Shown here: positions 1-7,824 of the stretch, in pieces | Numbering within the stretch: the stretch's first letter is position 1 | How the letters are laid out: the number at the start of each line of letters is the position of its first letter | Assembly (NCBI GenBank): GCA_016872835.1 | Contig: VGYX01000011.1 | Location: forward strand, 1 to 64,000 | Reading direction: 5' to 3' | Source of the DNA: Planctomycetota bacterium | GTDB taxonomy: Bacteria; Planctomycetota; Phycisphaerae; Phycisphaerales; SM1A02 | DNA length: 64,000 nucleotides | Notes under the pieces: generated by a model | The model's input: the letters and a program-made list of their open reading frames with translations, nothing else | The model's database searches: none | What the model was told of the DNA's origin: nothing | Program-made: the position numbers and the translations under genes

Positions 1-1137
1 GGCCGCACCTTCACGGTGACCGAGCTCGGCCGCAACACGCCCTTTCCGCAGAAGATGCAGAAGTTCGGTCACGCCGAGGTGGGTTTCCTGGCCGCCAGCA
101 TCAAGACGCTCGCCGACGTGCGCGTGGGCGACACGATCACGCTGGAGAACGACCCCGCCAGCGAACCCCTGCCGGGCTATCAGGAGCCGAAGCAGATGGT
201 GTTCTGCGACTTCTATCCCAGCAGCAGTGGCGCTGACGGCGGCAGCGGCAAGAAGGGCGACTTCGAGGCGCTGCGAGAGGCCATCGAGAAGCTGCACCTG
301 AACGACGCCAGCTTCACCTTCGAGGTGCAGCACAGCGAGGCGCTGGGCTTCGGCTTCCGCTGCGGCTTCCTGGGCCTGCTGCACATGGACATCGTGCAGG
401 AGCGCCTGGAGCGCGAGGGCCACGTGGAGGTGGTGCAGACCGCCCCCACCGTGACCTACCGCGTGGCGCTGAACGACGGCAGCGAGGTCGAGATCCACAA
501 TCCAGCCGACCTGCCCGACATGAGCCACGTCGCCGGCATCCTGGAGCCGCTGGTGAAGATCGAGATCATCTGCCCGAACGAGAACATCGGCGACCTGATG
601 AAGCTGTGCGACGCGCGCCGCGGCATGTTCAAGAGCCAGCGCTTCCTGAGCGACACGCGCCAGATCCTGGACTACGAGCTGCCGCTGGCCGAGATCATCT
701 ACGACTTCTACGACAAGCTGAAGTCGATCACGCGCGGCTATGGCACGATGGACTACGAGCTGATCGGCTTCAGGCAGGACGATCTGGTGAAGGTGAACAT
801 CCTGGTGAACAACGAGCCGGTGGAGGCGCTGAGCCTGATCACTCATCGCGCGCTCGCCGAGCACCGCAGCCGCGTGATTTTGGAGAAGCTGAAGAAGCAG
901 ATCGACCGCCACCAGTTCGAGATCCCGCTGCAGGCGGCGATCGGCGGCCGCATCATCGCGCGCGAGAGCATCAAGGCACTGCGCAAGAACGTGCTGGCCA
1001 AGTGCTACGGCGGCGACGTGAGCCGCAAGCGCAAGCTGCTCGAGAAGCAGAAGGAAGGCAAGAAGCGCATGAAGACCGTGGGCATGGTCTCCATCCCGCA
1101 GGAAGCCTTCATGGCCATCCTCGACCAGGGCGACTGA
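1..1137 (+). CDS. lepA: Elongation factor 4 (LepA), 3' part
   Basis: This is the C-terminal 378 residues of the ribosome back-translocase GTPase LepA/EF-4; the GTPase domain lies before the window. Reading is open from base 1. Visible family landmarks are the domain III/V segment around GFGFRCGFLGLLHMDIVQERL, the segment YDFYDKLKSITRGYGTMDYE, and the LepA-specific C-terminal end GKKRMKTVGMVSIPQEAF, which separates it from EF-G. A short Gly/Ser/Lys-rich insertion (about residues 76-84) follows the FCDFYP segment. It is followed after 35 bp by an OmpH-like gene with its own predicted promoter. Confidence 0.97.
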   Translation, partial: GRTFTVTELGRNTPFPQKMQKFGHAEVGFLAASIKTLADVRVGDTITLENDPASEPLPGYQEPKQMVFCDFYPSSSGADGGSGKKGDFEALREAIEKLHLNDASFTFEVQHSEALGFGFRCGFLGLLHMDIVQERLEREGHVEVVQTAPTVTYRVALNDGSEVEIHNPADLPDMSHVAGILEPLVKIEIICPNENIGDLMKLCDARRGMFKSQRFLSDTRQILDYELPLAEIIYDFYDKLKSITRGYGTMDYELIGFRQDDLVKVNILVNNEPVEALSLITHRALAEHRSRVILEKLKKQIDRHQFEIPLQAAIGGRIIARESIKALRKNVLAKCYGGDVSRKRKLLEKQKEGKKRMKTVGMVSIPQEAFMAILDQGD

Positions 1138-1172
1138 GCCCGCCGGCGACTCGCGGCGACTAGACTTTCCGC

Positions 1173-1889
1173 ATGAAGAAGACCCACTCGATCGTCGCCA
1201 GCGCCGCGCTCGCCGCGGCCGGTTTCCTTGCCGCGCAGTTCGCGGCCCCCCGCATGGCCGTGGCGCGCGCGATTCCCGCGGCCGATCTCGGTCCTGCGCA
1301 GGCGGTGCTGCTTGAAGGCAAGGATGGGGCGATGAAGCTGATGAACGCCGACGGTCGCCCGGGATGGGGTGACGAGCCCACCGCCAAGGCGTGGGCGATC
1401 GGCGCCGTTCACGTGGACAAGATCCTGAAGAGGCTGCTCGACAACAAGAGCTACCAGGATGACCGCGCGCGGTTCGACGAGGAGGCGAAGAACCAGGGCC
1501 AGGCGTTCCAGAAGGAGATGGACGCCCTGAAGGCCCAGTACGGCGAGAAGACGAAGGACGATCCCGACTTCGCCGCCGGCCAGACGGCGGTGCAGGCGCT
1601 GTTCGAGCGCTACCAGAAGTGGAACGCGGGCCTGCAGGCCGCGCAGGGCAAGCTCATGGCCGAGCAGGTCGAGAAGGCGTATCGCGAGCTCGTGACCGCG
1701 GTGGACGTGGTGAGCGATCGCCGCAAGGTCGACGTGGTCTACCGCTTCATCCCGTCGGCGACACCGTTCGAGTCGCAGGATCTCGGCAACGCGATGATCC
1801 AGGTGCAGGCCCGCACGTTCCTGCGCGCGCCCGAGTCGGTGGACCTGACCGCGGACGTGCTGAAGGAACTGAACCTGCCCGCGGACTGA
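1173..1889 (+). CDS. OmpH/Skp-like periplasmic chaperone
   Basis: The 238-residue protein has an N-terminal signal peptide (MKKTHSIVASAALAAAGFLA...), then after about residue 70 a segment AIGAVHVDKILKRLLDNKSY followed by a long charged helix (EEAKNQGQAFQKEMDALK) and a C-terminal beta-rich part ending in DVLKELN. That order, short strand, helical tentacle, then strands, is the OmpH/Skp pattern (holdase for outer-membrane proteins). It is longer than typical Skp (about 160 residues), with extra sequence before the core. A TAGACT hexamer (1161-1166) ends 6 nt before the ATG and no Shine-Dalgarno is present, so the mRNA is probably leaderless. The family call rests on pattern only. Confidence 0.7.
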   Translation: MKKTHSIVASAALAAAGFLAAQFAAPRMAVARAIPAADLGPAQAVLLEGKDGAMKLMNADGRPGWGDEPTAKAWAIGAVHVDKILKRLLDNKSYQDDRARFDEEAKNQGQAFQKEMDALKAQYGEKTKDDPDFAAGQTAVQALFERYQKWNAGLQAAQGKLMAEQVEKAYRELVTAVDVVSDRRKVDVVYRFIPSATPFESQDLGNAMIQVQARTFLRAPESVDLTADVLKELNLPAD

Positions 1890-1893
1890 GCGC

Positions 1894-2580
1894 CTAACGC
1901 CCGGTCTCGACGAGTCGGCGCTCGACGGCATGCACCAGCGTGCCCGCGAGCGCCGATTTCGCCTCGTCCATCGACGGCGCGCGCGCACCGAGCTCCTTCG
2001 CCAGACTGGTGACGGGCCTGCCGACCAGCCCACAGGGCACGATCAATCCGAACTGATCCATGTCCGGTGCCACGTTCAGCGCGAGCCCATGCAGCGTGGC
2101 CCAGCGACTGATCCGTACCCCCATCGCACAGATCTTGCGCTGCGGCGCCCCCTCGCCCACCCAGACGCCGGTGGCCGATTCGTCGCGCATGCCCTGCACG
2201 CCCCAGGCCGCCAGCGTGTCGATCACCACCTGCTCCAGCAAGCGCATGTAGCCATGGATGCGCAGGTCGAGGCGGTGGAGGTCCAGGATGGGATAAGCGA
2301 CCAGCTGCCCCGGGCCATGCCAGGTCACGTCGCCGCCGCGGTCGGTCTGGACCTTCTGCACACCCAGCGCCGCGAGCCGCTCGTCGCTGGCGATCACGTG
2401 CCGCTCCGCGTCCGGGCGACGGCTGACCGTGACCACCGGCGGATCATGTTCCACCAGCAGCAGACGCATGGGCACCCGGGCGTCACGGCCCTCCACCACG
2501 GCCGCGTGCTCGCGTCGCTGGCGATCCAGCGCACCTACATAGTCCATGCGCTGCAGGTCGTGCACCTCCACCGTGGCCAT
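1894..2580 (-). CDS. lipB: Octanoyl-[acyl carrier protein] transferase LipB
   Basis: LipB moves octanoyl groups from ACP to lipoyl domains, the first step of lipoate synthesis. The 228-residue product has the family blocks RGGDVTWHGPGQLVAYPIL (substrate pocket), KICAMGVRISRWATLHGLAL with the conserved active-site lysine, and FGLIVPCGL with the active-site cysteine. The ATG at 2580 is chosen because a TACGCT hexamer on the minus strand (2587-2592) ends exactly 6 nt upstream, matching the spacing seen at many genes here; an in-frame ATG at 2598 is the alternative. It is divergent from lpxA. No lipA is in the window. Confidence 0.95.
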   Translation of the reverse strand: MATVEVHDLQRMDYVGALDRQRREHAAVVEGRDARVPMRLLLVEHDPPVVTVSRRPDAERHVIASDERLAALGVQKVQTDRGGDVTWHGPGQLVAYPILDLHRLDLRIHGYMRLLEQVVIDTLAAWGVQGMRDESATGVWVGEGAPQRKICAMGVRISRWATLHGLALNVAPDMDQFGLIVPCGLVGRPVTSLAKELGARAPSMDEAKSALAGTLVHAVERRLVETGR

Positions 2581-2637
2581 GCTCGCAGCGTAGGGCATGC
2601 GCGTGGCCTTGGGCGCGCATCTACAATCCGACGGTCC
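2581..2637. promoter_or_regulatory. Divergent lipB/lpxA promoter region
   Basis: A 57-bp gap carries two face-away -10-like hexamers: TACGCT on the minus strand (2587-2592), 6 nt before the lipB ATG, and TACAAT on the plus strand (2622-2627), 10 nt before the lpxA ATG. No Shine-Dalgarno sequence is visible for either gene. I see no clear -35 elements. Confidence 0.5.
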
Positions 2638-3459
2638 ATGGCCCGCATCCATCCGTCCGCCGTCGTGCTGGGAGACGTCACGATCCATCCCGAGGCGGAG
2701 ATCGGTCCGTTCTGCGTGATCGAGGGCTGCCCCGGACCCGTGCGCATCGGTGCGGGCACGCGCCTGCTGCATCGCGTGACCGTGCAGGGCCCATGCACGA
2801 TCGGCGAGCGCAACACCGTGTACCCCGGCGTCACGCTCGGGCTTCCTCCGCAGGACCTCGGCTTCAGTCCGTCCGAGCCCGGACCCGGTCTTGTGATCGG
2901 CAGCGACAACGTCTTCCGCGAAGGCGTGACGATCCATCGCGGCAAGACGCAGTTGGCCACGAAGGTCGGCAACCACAACTACTTCATGGTGAACTCGCAC
3001 GCCGGCCACGACTGCGTGATCGGTGACCGGAACATCTTCGCCAACGGCACGCTGCTGGCCGGGCATGTCGAGGTGGCCGACAAGGTGATCATGGGCGGCA
3101 ACGCCACGGTGCACCAGTTCTGCCGCGTGGGCCGCGGCGCGTTCGTGGGTGGCCTGACTGGCTTCAGCCTGGACCTGCCTCCGTTCTTCATGACGACCGG
3201 CATCAACATCGCAGGCAGCATCAACGTGGTCGGCATGCGCCGCAGCGGCATGAGCCGCTCCGACATCGACACCGTGAAGTGGGTCTACAAGGTGCTGCAG
3301 CGCAGCCAGCTGCCGAAGCTCGCCAAGATCGAGGAACTGCGCACGCGCGCGGGTGATCCGGTGGTCGACGAGTACATCGCGTTCGTGGAGTCGGCCAAGC
3401 GCGGCATCGTTCCCGGCGAGGGCACGGTGATGCGCGGCTCCGCCGCCGGCGGGGAATGA
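2638..3459 (+). CDS. lpxA: UDP-N-acetylglucosamine O-acyltransferase LpxA
   Basis: This enzyme catalyses the first step of lipid A synthesis, acylating UDP-GlcNAc at the 3-OH. The 273-residue product (E. coli LpxA has 262) begins with the left-handed beta-helix hexapeptide repeats (IHPSAVVLGDVTIHPEAEIG) and contains the catalytic block VNSHAGHDCVIG, where H124 corresponds to the E. coli catalytic His125, then GNATVHQFCRVG and a helical C-terminus. It shows the organism makes a lipid A-type outer membrane, together with lpxB near 57 kb. The MBL-fold gene follows 1 bp after its stop codon and is probably co-transcribed. Confidence 0.96.
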   Translation: MARIHPSAVVLGDVTIHPEAEIGPFCVIEGCPGPVRIGAGTRLLHRVTVQGPCTIGERNTVYPGVTLGLPPQDLGFSPSEPGPGLVIGSDNVFREGVTIHRGKTQLATKVGNHNYFMVNSHAGHDCVIGDRNIFANGTLLAGHVEVADKVIMGGNATVHQFCRVGRGAFVGGLTGFSLDLPPFFMTTGINIAGSINVVGMRRSGMSRSDIDTVKWVYKVLQRSQLPKLAKIEELRTRAGDPVVDEYIAFVESAKRGIVPGEGTVMRGSAAGGE

Positions 3460-3460
3460 C

Positions 3461-4276
3461 GTGATGCACCTGCGCCTGCGCGTCCTGGCCAGCGGCAGTT
3501 CCGGCAACGCGGCGCTGGTGACCGCGCACGACGGCTCCGCGCGTCACGACCTGCTGATCGATCTCGGGCTCTCTCCCCGACGGATGCGCGGCCTGTTGCG
3601 CGCCGAGGGCACCGATCTGGAGAGCCTGTGCGGCGTGCTGCTCACGCACGGCGACGTGGATCATCTGCACGACGGCTGGGCGAAGGCCTGGCCCACGCTG
3701 CTCGCGCCTCCAGTGGTGATTCGACCTTCGCACGGACATGTGCTGCCGCGCGCGGGCCTGCCGAGCGCCGTCACGCGCTGGATCGCGGAACCGATCGAGC
3801 TTGGGCCGTTCCGCGTGACCGGTGTCGAACTGCCACACGACAGCGAGGGCAGCACCGGCTTCCGCATCGCGTGCGCCGACCACGCGATCGGGTGGATCAC
3901 GGACCTGGGCCGCGTGGTGGAAGGTCTCGATTCGTTCCTGGCCGGCGTGCGCGTGCTGGCGTTGGAGAGCAACTACGACCCTCCCATGCAGCGTGCCAGC
4001 CCGCGGCCCGAACATCTGAAGCGACGCATCATGGACGGACACGGCCACCTGTCGAACCAGCAGGCGCTGGCACTCGTGCGTCGGCTCGAGGCGCTCGGCC
4101 AGACGCCCGAACACATGGTGCTGCTGCACTTGAGCGAGCAGTGCAACCATCCGGATGTGGTGCGCGCGCTGTGGCAGCGCGAGGCACCGCATCTGCACGA
4201 GCGCATGCGAGTCGCGAACCGCCGCGAGCCCACCGACGCGATCGAGTGCGGCACCGCCCTGGCCGTCGCCGGCTGA
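3461..4276 (+). CDS. MBL-fold metallo-hydrolase (YycJ/WalJ-like)
   Basis: The 271-residue protein begins RVLASGSSGNAALV, typical of YycJ-type MBL proteins, and has the metal-binding block LTHGDVDHLHD (HxHxDH variant: H-G-D-V-D-H), with later ligands in VELPHDSEGSTGF, ALESNYDP and DGHGHLSNQQAL. YycJ/WalJ relatives are predicted nucleases or phosphodiesterases. The first metal motif starts T-H-G-D, not the usual T-H-x-H-x-D-H, so one histidine is replaced. GTG at 3461 or ATG at 3464 may start it. It sits 1 bp after lpxA. Confidence 0.8.
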   Translation: MMHLRLRVLASGSSGNAALVTAHDGSARHDLLIDLGLSPRRMRGLLRAEGTDLESLCGVLLTHGDVDHLHDGWAKAWPTLLAPPVVIRPSHGHVLPRAGLPSAVTRWIAEPIELGPFRVTGVELPHDSEGSTGFRIACADHAIGWITDLGRVVEGLDSFLAGVRVLALESNYDPPMQRASPRPEHLKRRIMDGHGHLSNQQALALVRRLEALGQTPEHMVLLHLSEQCNHPDVVRALWQREAPHLHERMRVANRREPTDAIECGTALAVAG

Positions 4277-4277
4277 T

Positions 4278-5006
4278 TCAGTCGACTGGAATGCCCGCGG
4301 CGCGCTGCATGGCAAGCCATGCGGCAGGGTCTCGCGTGAACGCGCCCACCGGCTCTCCCGCCACGCAGAGCGGCACCAGCATCGGCATGCCCGCAGGAAG
4401 TTCCTCGTGCAGCGGAATCGTGGCCGCGCCCTCGAAGCGGCCGTTCGCGTCGAAGCGGCGATAGACCTGAACGGGCGCGTCCAGCGCGATCCGATCGCAC
4501 CCGGCGCAGTCGAGATCCTCTCGCTCCACCCACCAGCCCACGATCTCGTCCGGCAGCACGATGGTGCCGGGCTCCATCAGGGCGAGGGTGCCGACCGACG
4601 CGGCCGCGGTCTTGGGCCATGCCGGCACCACCATCGAGCCGGGACCAGGCCAGCGCAGCGCGCGCAGCCCCGCGTAGAGCGCGCTCGAGACGGCCTGTCT
4701 CGCCTCGGCCATCGCCGCAAGCAGCGCGTCGGGCATCGGCTCGCCGACCCACGTCTGTCGCAACGCCTCGCACGCGCGGGCCACCAGCAGATCCGCCTGG
4801 TCACGCGCGTAGGGGCGATGTGGCGACGACACCTCGGCAAGCCGCGCCATCGCGATCACCGCCGCCTGCAACTGAACCCACGGCACCACGCTCTCGCGAA
4901 TGCGCAGTCCGGCATCGTCCGAAGGCCACGCGCGAGAGGCCTTCGCCAGCTGCATCGCGTGCGCCAGCAGCGCGGTCCAGGCGTCGACCGAGTCGGAAGC
5001 GGACAT
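4278..5006 (-). CDS. Hypothetical protein
   Basis: I do not recognise this 242-residue protein. It is soluble-looking, with an alpha-helical, Ala-rich N-terminal half (residues 1-110), and a C-terminal half with a DCAGC Cys pair near residue 168 followed by beta-rich sequence (APVQVYRRFDANGRFEGAA). The start is supported by a minus-strand TAGGCT hexamer (5013-5018) that ends 6 nt before the ATG. It is convergent with the MBL-fold gene and divergent from purF. Confidence 0.75.
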   Translation of the reverse strand: MSASDSVDAWTALLAHAMQLAKASRAWPSDDAGLRIRESVVPWVQLQAAVIAMARLAEVSSPHRPYARDQADLLVARACEALRQTWVGEPMPDALLAAMAEARQAVSSALYAGLRALRWPGPGSMVVPAWPKTAAASVGTLALMEPGTIVLPDEIVGWWVEREDLDCAGCDRIALDAPVQVYRRFDANGRFEGAATIPLHEELPAGMPMLVPLCVAGEPVGAFTRDPAAWLAMQRAAGIPVD

Positions 5007-5063
5007 CGCAAAAGCCTAACGGTTTGCAGGCCTCCCGCGCCCTCGCGCCGCCGCTAGGCTCGC

Positions 5064-6986
5064 GTGAGCGTGAGCGACTTCATTGGCCACAAGTGCGGCA
5101 TCGCCCTGGTTCGCCTGAAGTGCCCCCTGGAGGCGCTTCGCGCAGATCGCGGCGACCTGCTGTGGGGCCTGCGACGCCTCTACCTGCTCATGGAGAAGCA
5201 GCGCAACCGCGGCCAGGACGGTGCGGGCATCGCCACGGTGAAGTTCGACATGCCCGCGGGTGAACCCTTCCTGATGCGCATGCGCAGCGCCAAGCGCAAT
5301 CCAGTCGAGCGCCTGTTCGACGAGGCGCTGAAGCCCGCGGCCGACCTGTCGCCGCTGGAACTCCGCAGCGCGCATCCGATCGAGCTGAAGCGTCGCGTGT
5401 CCATGCTGGGCGAGGCGATGATCGGCCACCTTCGCTACGGCACCTACGGCGGACGCGGCCCCTCCTTCTGTCATCCGTATGTGCGGCGCAGCAGCGTGGC
5501 CAGCCGCAATCTGGTGATCGCGGGCAACTTCAACCTGACCAACAGCAACCAGCTCTTCCGTGCGCTGGTGGCACTGGGCCTGAATCCCGTGGGCGACACC
5601 GACACGGGCGTGGTGCTGGAGAAGATGGGGCACTTCCTCGATCTCGAGCACGACCGCCTGCGCGCGGCGTCGGGGCCGGACAGCTTCCGCGGACTCGACG
5701 GTCAGCTGCTGGCCGACGAGGTGGCGGCGCAGGTCGATCTGCATCGCGTGCTCGCGCACGCCACCGAGGACTTCGACGGCGGGTACGCGTTCGTGGGCCT
5801 GACGGGCAGCGGCGACGCCTTCGCCTGTCGCGATCCCAACGGTATCCGCCCGGCCTTCGTGGCCGAGACCGACGACGTGGTGGCGGTGGCGAGCGAGCGT
5901 GCCGCGCTCACCACGGTGTTCGGACTGGAACCCTCGCAGGTCCGACCGCTGGAACCTGGCCACGCGATCGTGATCCGACGCGACGGTCGCGTGATCGAGC
6001 GACCCTTCCGCGAGGCGGGTCCGCGCACCGAATGCTCGTTCGAGCGCATCTACTTCAGCCGCGGGAACGACCCCGACATCTACGCCGAGCGCAAGCGGCT
6101 GGGCGCCGAGCTCGCGCCGCGCGTTCTGGAGATGCTCGGTGTCGGCACCGATCAGGCGGTGTTCGGCTTCATCCCGAACACCAGCGAGACGGCCTATCTG
6201 GGCCTCGTCGAGGAGGTCGAGCGCCGCATGCGTCACGCGCGCGCCCGCGACCTGTCGGCGCAGCTGGCGGCGGGCACGCTCACGGCGGCACAGATCGACC
6301 GAGCCTTGGCCCTCGGCGTGCGCGCGGAGAAAGTCGCGCACAAGGACCAGAAATTGCGCACCTTCATCACGCATGACGAGGCGCGGCGTGATCTGGTCGC
6401 GCACGTCTACGACGTGACGCTGGGCGTGGTGCATCCGACCGACACGCTGGTGATGATCGATGACAGCATCGTGCGCGGCACCACGCTGCGCGAGAGCATC
6501 GTGACCATGCTGTCGCGACTGCAGCCGGCGCGCATCCTGATCGCCAGTTCAAGCCCGCCGATCCGATATCCCGACTGCTACGGCATCGACATGAGCCAGC
6601 TCGGTCGCTTCGTGGCCTTCGAGGCGGCGGTGAAGGTGCTGCGCTCCCGCGGGGAGCAGCGCCTGATCGACGAGGTCGAGCGACGCTGCCAGGCGCAGCA
6701 GCATCTGCCCGACGCGCGTCTGGAGAATCACGTGGCGCGCATCTACGAAGCGGTCTCCGACGCCGAACTCGAGATCGCGGTCGCCAGCCTGATCCGACCG
6801 ATCGACCTCGCCTGGCGCGGCTCGCTGCACGTGGCCTATCAGAGCCTGGACGGCCTGCACCGCGCCATGCCGGCGCACACCGGTGCCTGGTACTTCGACG
6901 GCCGCTACCCCACACCGGGTGGCTACCGGGTGCTGAACACGGCCTTCCTGCAGTGGTGTCGCCGGGAAGACGCCCGGGCCTACTAA
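5064..6986 (+). CDS. purF: Amidophosphoribosyltransferase, long PurF type
   Basis: This makes phosphoribosylamine from PRPP and glutamine, the committed purine step. The N-terminal Ntn-glutaminase domain starts HKCGIALVRLKCPLEA, with the predicted nucleophile Cys11 preceded by about 10 residues that would be cleaved or skipped. RNRGQDGAGIA follows near residue 50. The C-terminal PRT domain carries the PRPP loop LVMIDDSIVRGTT near residue 470. At 640 residues it is longer than E. coli PurF (505) and resembles the long Bacteroidota-type enzyme. GTG at 5064 or 5070 are possible starts; a TAGGCT hexamer lies at 5055-5060. purD starts at 63.5 kb, so purine genes are scattered. Confidence 0.92.
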   Translation: MSVSDFIGHKCGIALVRLKCPLEALRADRGDLLWGLRRLYLLMEKQRNRGQDGAGIATVKFDMPAGEPFLMRMRSAKRNPVERLFDEALKPAADLSPLELRSAHPIELKRRVSMLGEAMIGHLRYGTYGGRGPSFCHPYVRRSSVASRNLVIAGNFNLTNSNQLFRALVALGLNPVGDTDTGVVLEKMGHFLDLEHDRLRAASGPDSFRGLDGQLLADEVAAQVDLHRVLAHATEDFDGGYAFVGLTGSGDAFACRDPNGIRPAFVAETDDVVAVASERAALTTVFGLEPSQVRPLEPGHAIVIRRDGRVIERPFREAGPRTECSFERIYFSRGNDPDIYAERKRLGAELAPRVLEMLGVGTDQAVFGFIPNTSETAYLGLVEEVERRMRHARARDLSAQLAAGTLTAAQIDRALALGVRAEKVAHKDQKLRTFITHDEARRDLVAHVYDVTLGVVHPTDTLVMIDDSIVRGTTLRESIVTMLSRLQPARILIASSSPPIRYPDCYGIDMSQLGRFVAFEAAVKVLRSRGEQRLIDEVERRCQAQQHLPDARLENHVARIYEAVSDAELEIAVASLIRPIDLAWRGSLHVAYQSLDGLHRAMPAHTGAWYFDGRYPTPGGYRVLNTAFLQWCRREDARAY

Positions 6987-7046
6987 GCGCCCGAGGCCGG
7001 GAAAGGGCCCAAAATGGCCGCTCGGGCGCCACAAACCCCCTTCCCC

Positions 7047-7075
7047 TTGACCATTGGGGGCGTTTCGGTTCTACT
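7047..7075 (+). promoter_or_regulatory. Predicted rpsD promoter
   Basis: TTGACC (7047-7052) and TCTACT (7070-7075) are separated by 17 bp, a good sigma70-type match. The leader is about 50 nt and ends with a clear AGGAG (7124-7128) 5 nt before the rpsD ATG, so this gene is leadered, unlike many in the window. Confidence 0.6.
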
Positions 7076-7133
7076 TGTCGGCTCGCCGCTGCCTGGTCTG
7101 GCAGGGTGCTCATCACTGGCTCCAGGAGTCCGA

Positions 7134-7733
7134 ATGGCTCGTTACACCGGTCCCAAGGTCAAGCTCTCCCGTCGCGTCGGCGTGCCCGTGGCGGACACGC
7201 CCAAGCACACCGCCAAGCGCCAGCTCAACGCGCCCGGCATGCACGGCTTCCGCGGCAAGCGAGCCAAGCCCTATGGCGTGCGCAAGGACGAGAAGCAGAA
7301 GCTTCGGTACCACTACGGCGTGCTGGAGGCCCAGTTCCGCCGCACGCTCGCCACCGCGGGCCGCATGACCGGCAACACGGGCGAGGTGCTGCTGCAGCTC
7401 CTCGAGCGTCGTCTGGACAACCTGCTCCGCCGCGCCGGATTCGCCCGCACCATCTGGGCGGCACGTCAGATCGTGGCACACGGCCATGTGCGCGTGAACG
7501 GCCAGAAGGTCGATCGCCCGAGCTACGTCATCGCCATCGGCGACGTGATCACGATCAAGGACAAGACCCAGAAGCTCATCCGTGACAACATGGAGAGCAT
7601 GGCGGGTCACGTGGTTCCAGGATGGCTTGAGGTGAATCCAGCTGAACTCACCGCGAAGGTGACCAGCCTGCCCACCTCGGACCAGATCCCCTTCGACGTC
7701 AACACGAACCTGATCATCGAGTTCTACCGCTGA
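7134..7733 (+). CDS. rpsD: 30S ribosomal protein S4
   Basis: The 199-residue product starts MARYTGPKVKLSRRVGVP and contains the S4 RNA-binding domain (RLDNLLRRAGFARTIWAARQ, then HGHVRVNGQKVDRPSY). It lacks the zinc-binding cysteines found in some S4 proteins (the C-minus form). S4 nucleates 16S rRNA folding. It stands alone, outside the S13-S11-rpoA-L17 cluster where rpsD is often found. The ATG at 7134 is fixed by the AGGAG five bases upstream. Confidence 0.98.
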   Translation: MARYTGPKVKLSRRVGVPVADTPKHTAKRQLNAPGMHGFRGKRAKPYGVRKDEKQKLRYHYGVLEAQFRRTLATAGRMTGNTGEVLLQLLERRLDNLLRRAGFARTIWAARQIVAHGHVRVNGQKVDRPSYVIAIGDVITIKDKTQKLIRDNMESMAGHVVPGWLEVNPAELTAKVTSLPTSDQIPFDVNTNLIIEFYR

Positions 7734-7824
7734 GTTTCACCGCCCGCCCGCGGGTTTCGCCCGGCGGTTGGGCTGGCGAAGGAACGCGGACGGCGGATCA
7801 CACACGGATCCCCGCGCCTTCACC

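Noticed and set aside
3461-3475. LpxA and the MBL protein as one frame-shifted gene
   Set aside because: They are unrelated families, each complete, simply spaced 1 bp apart.
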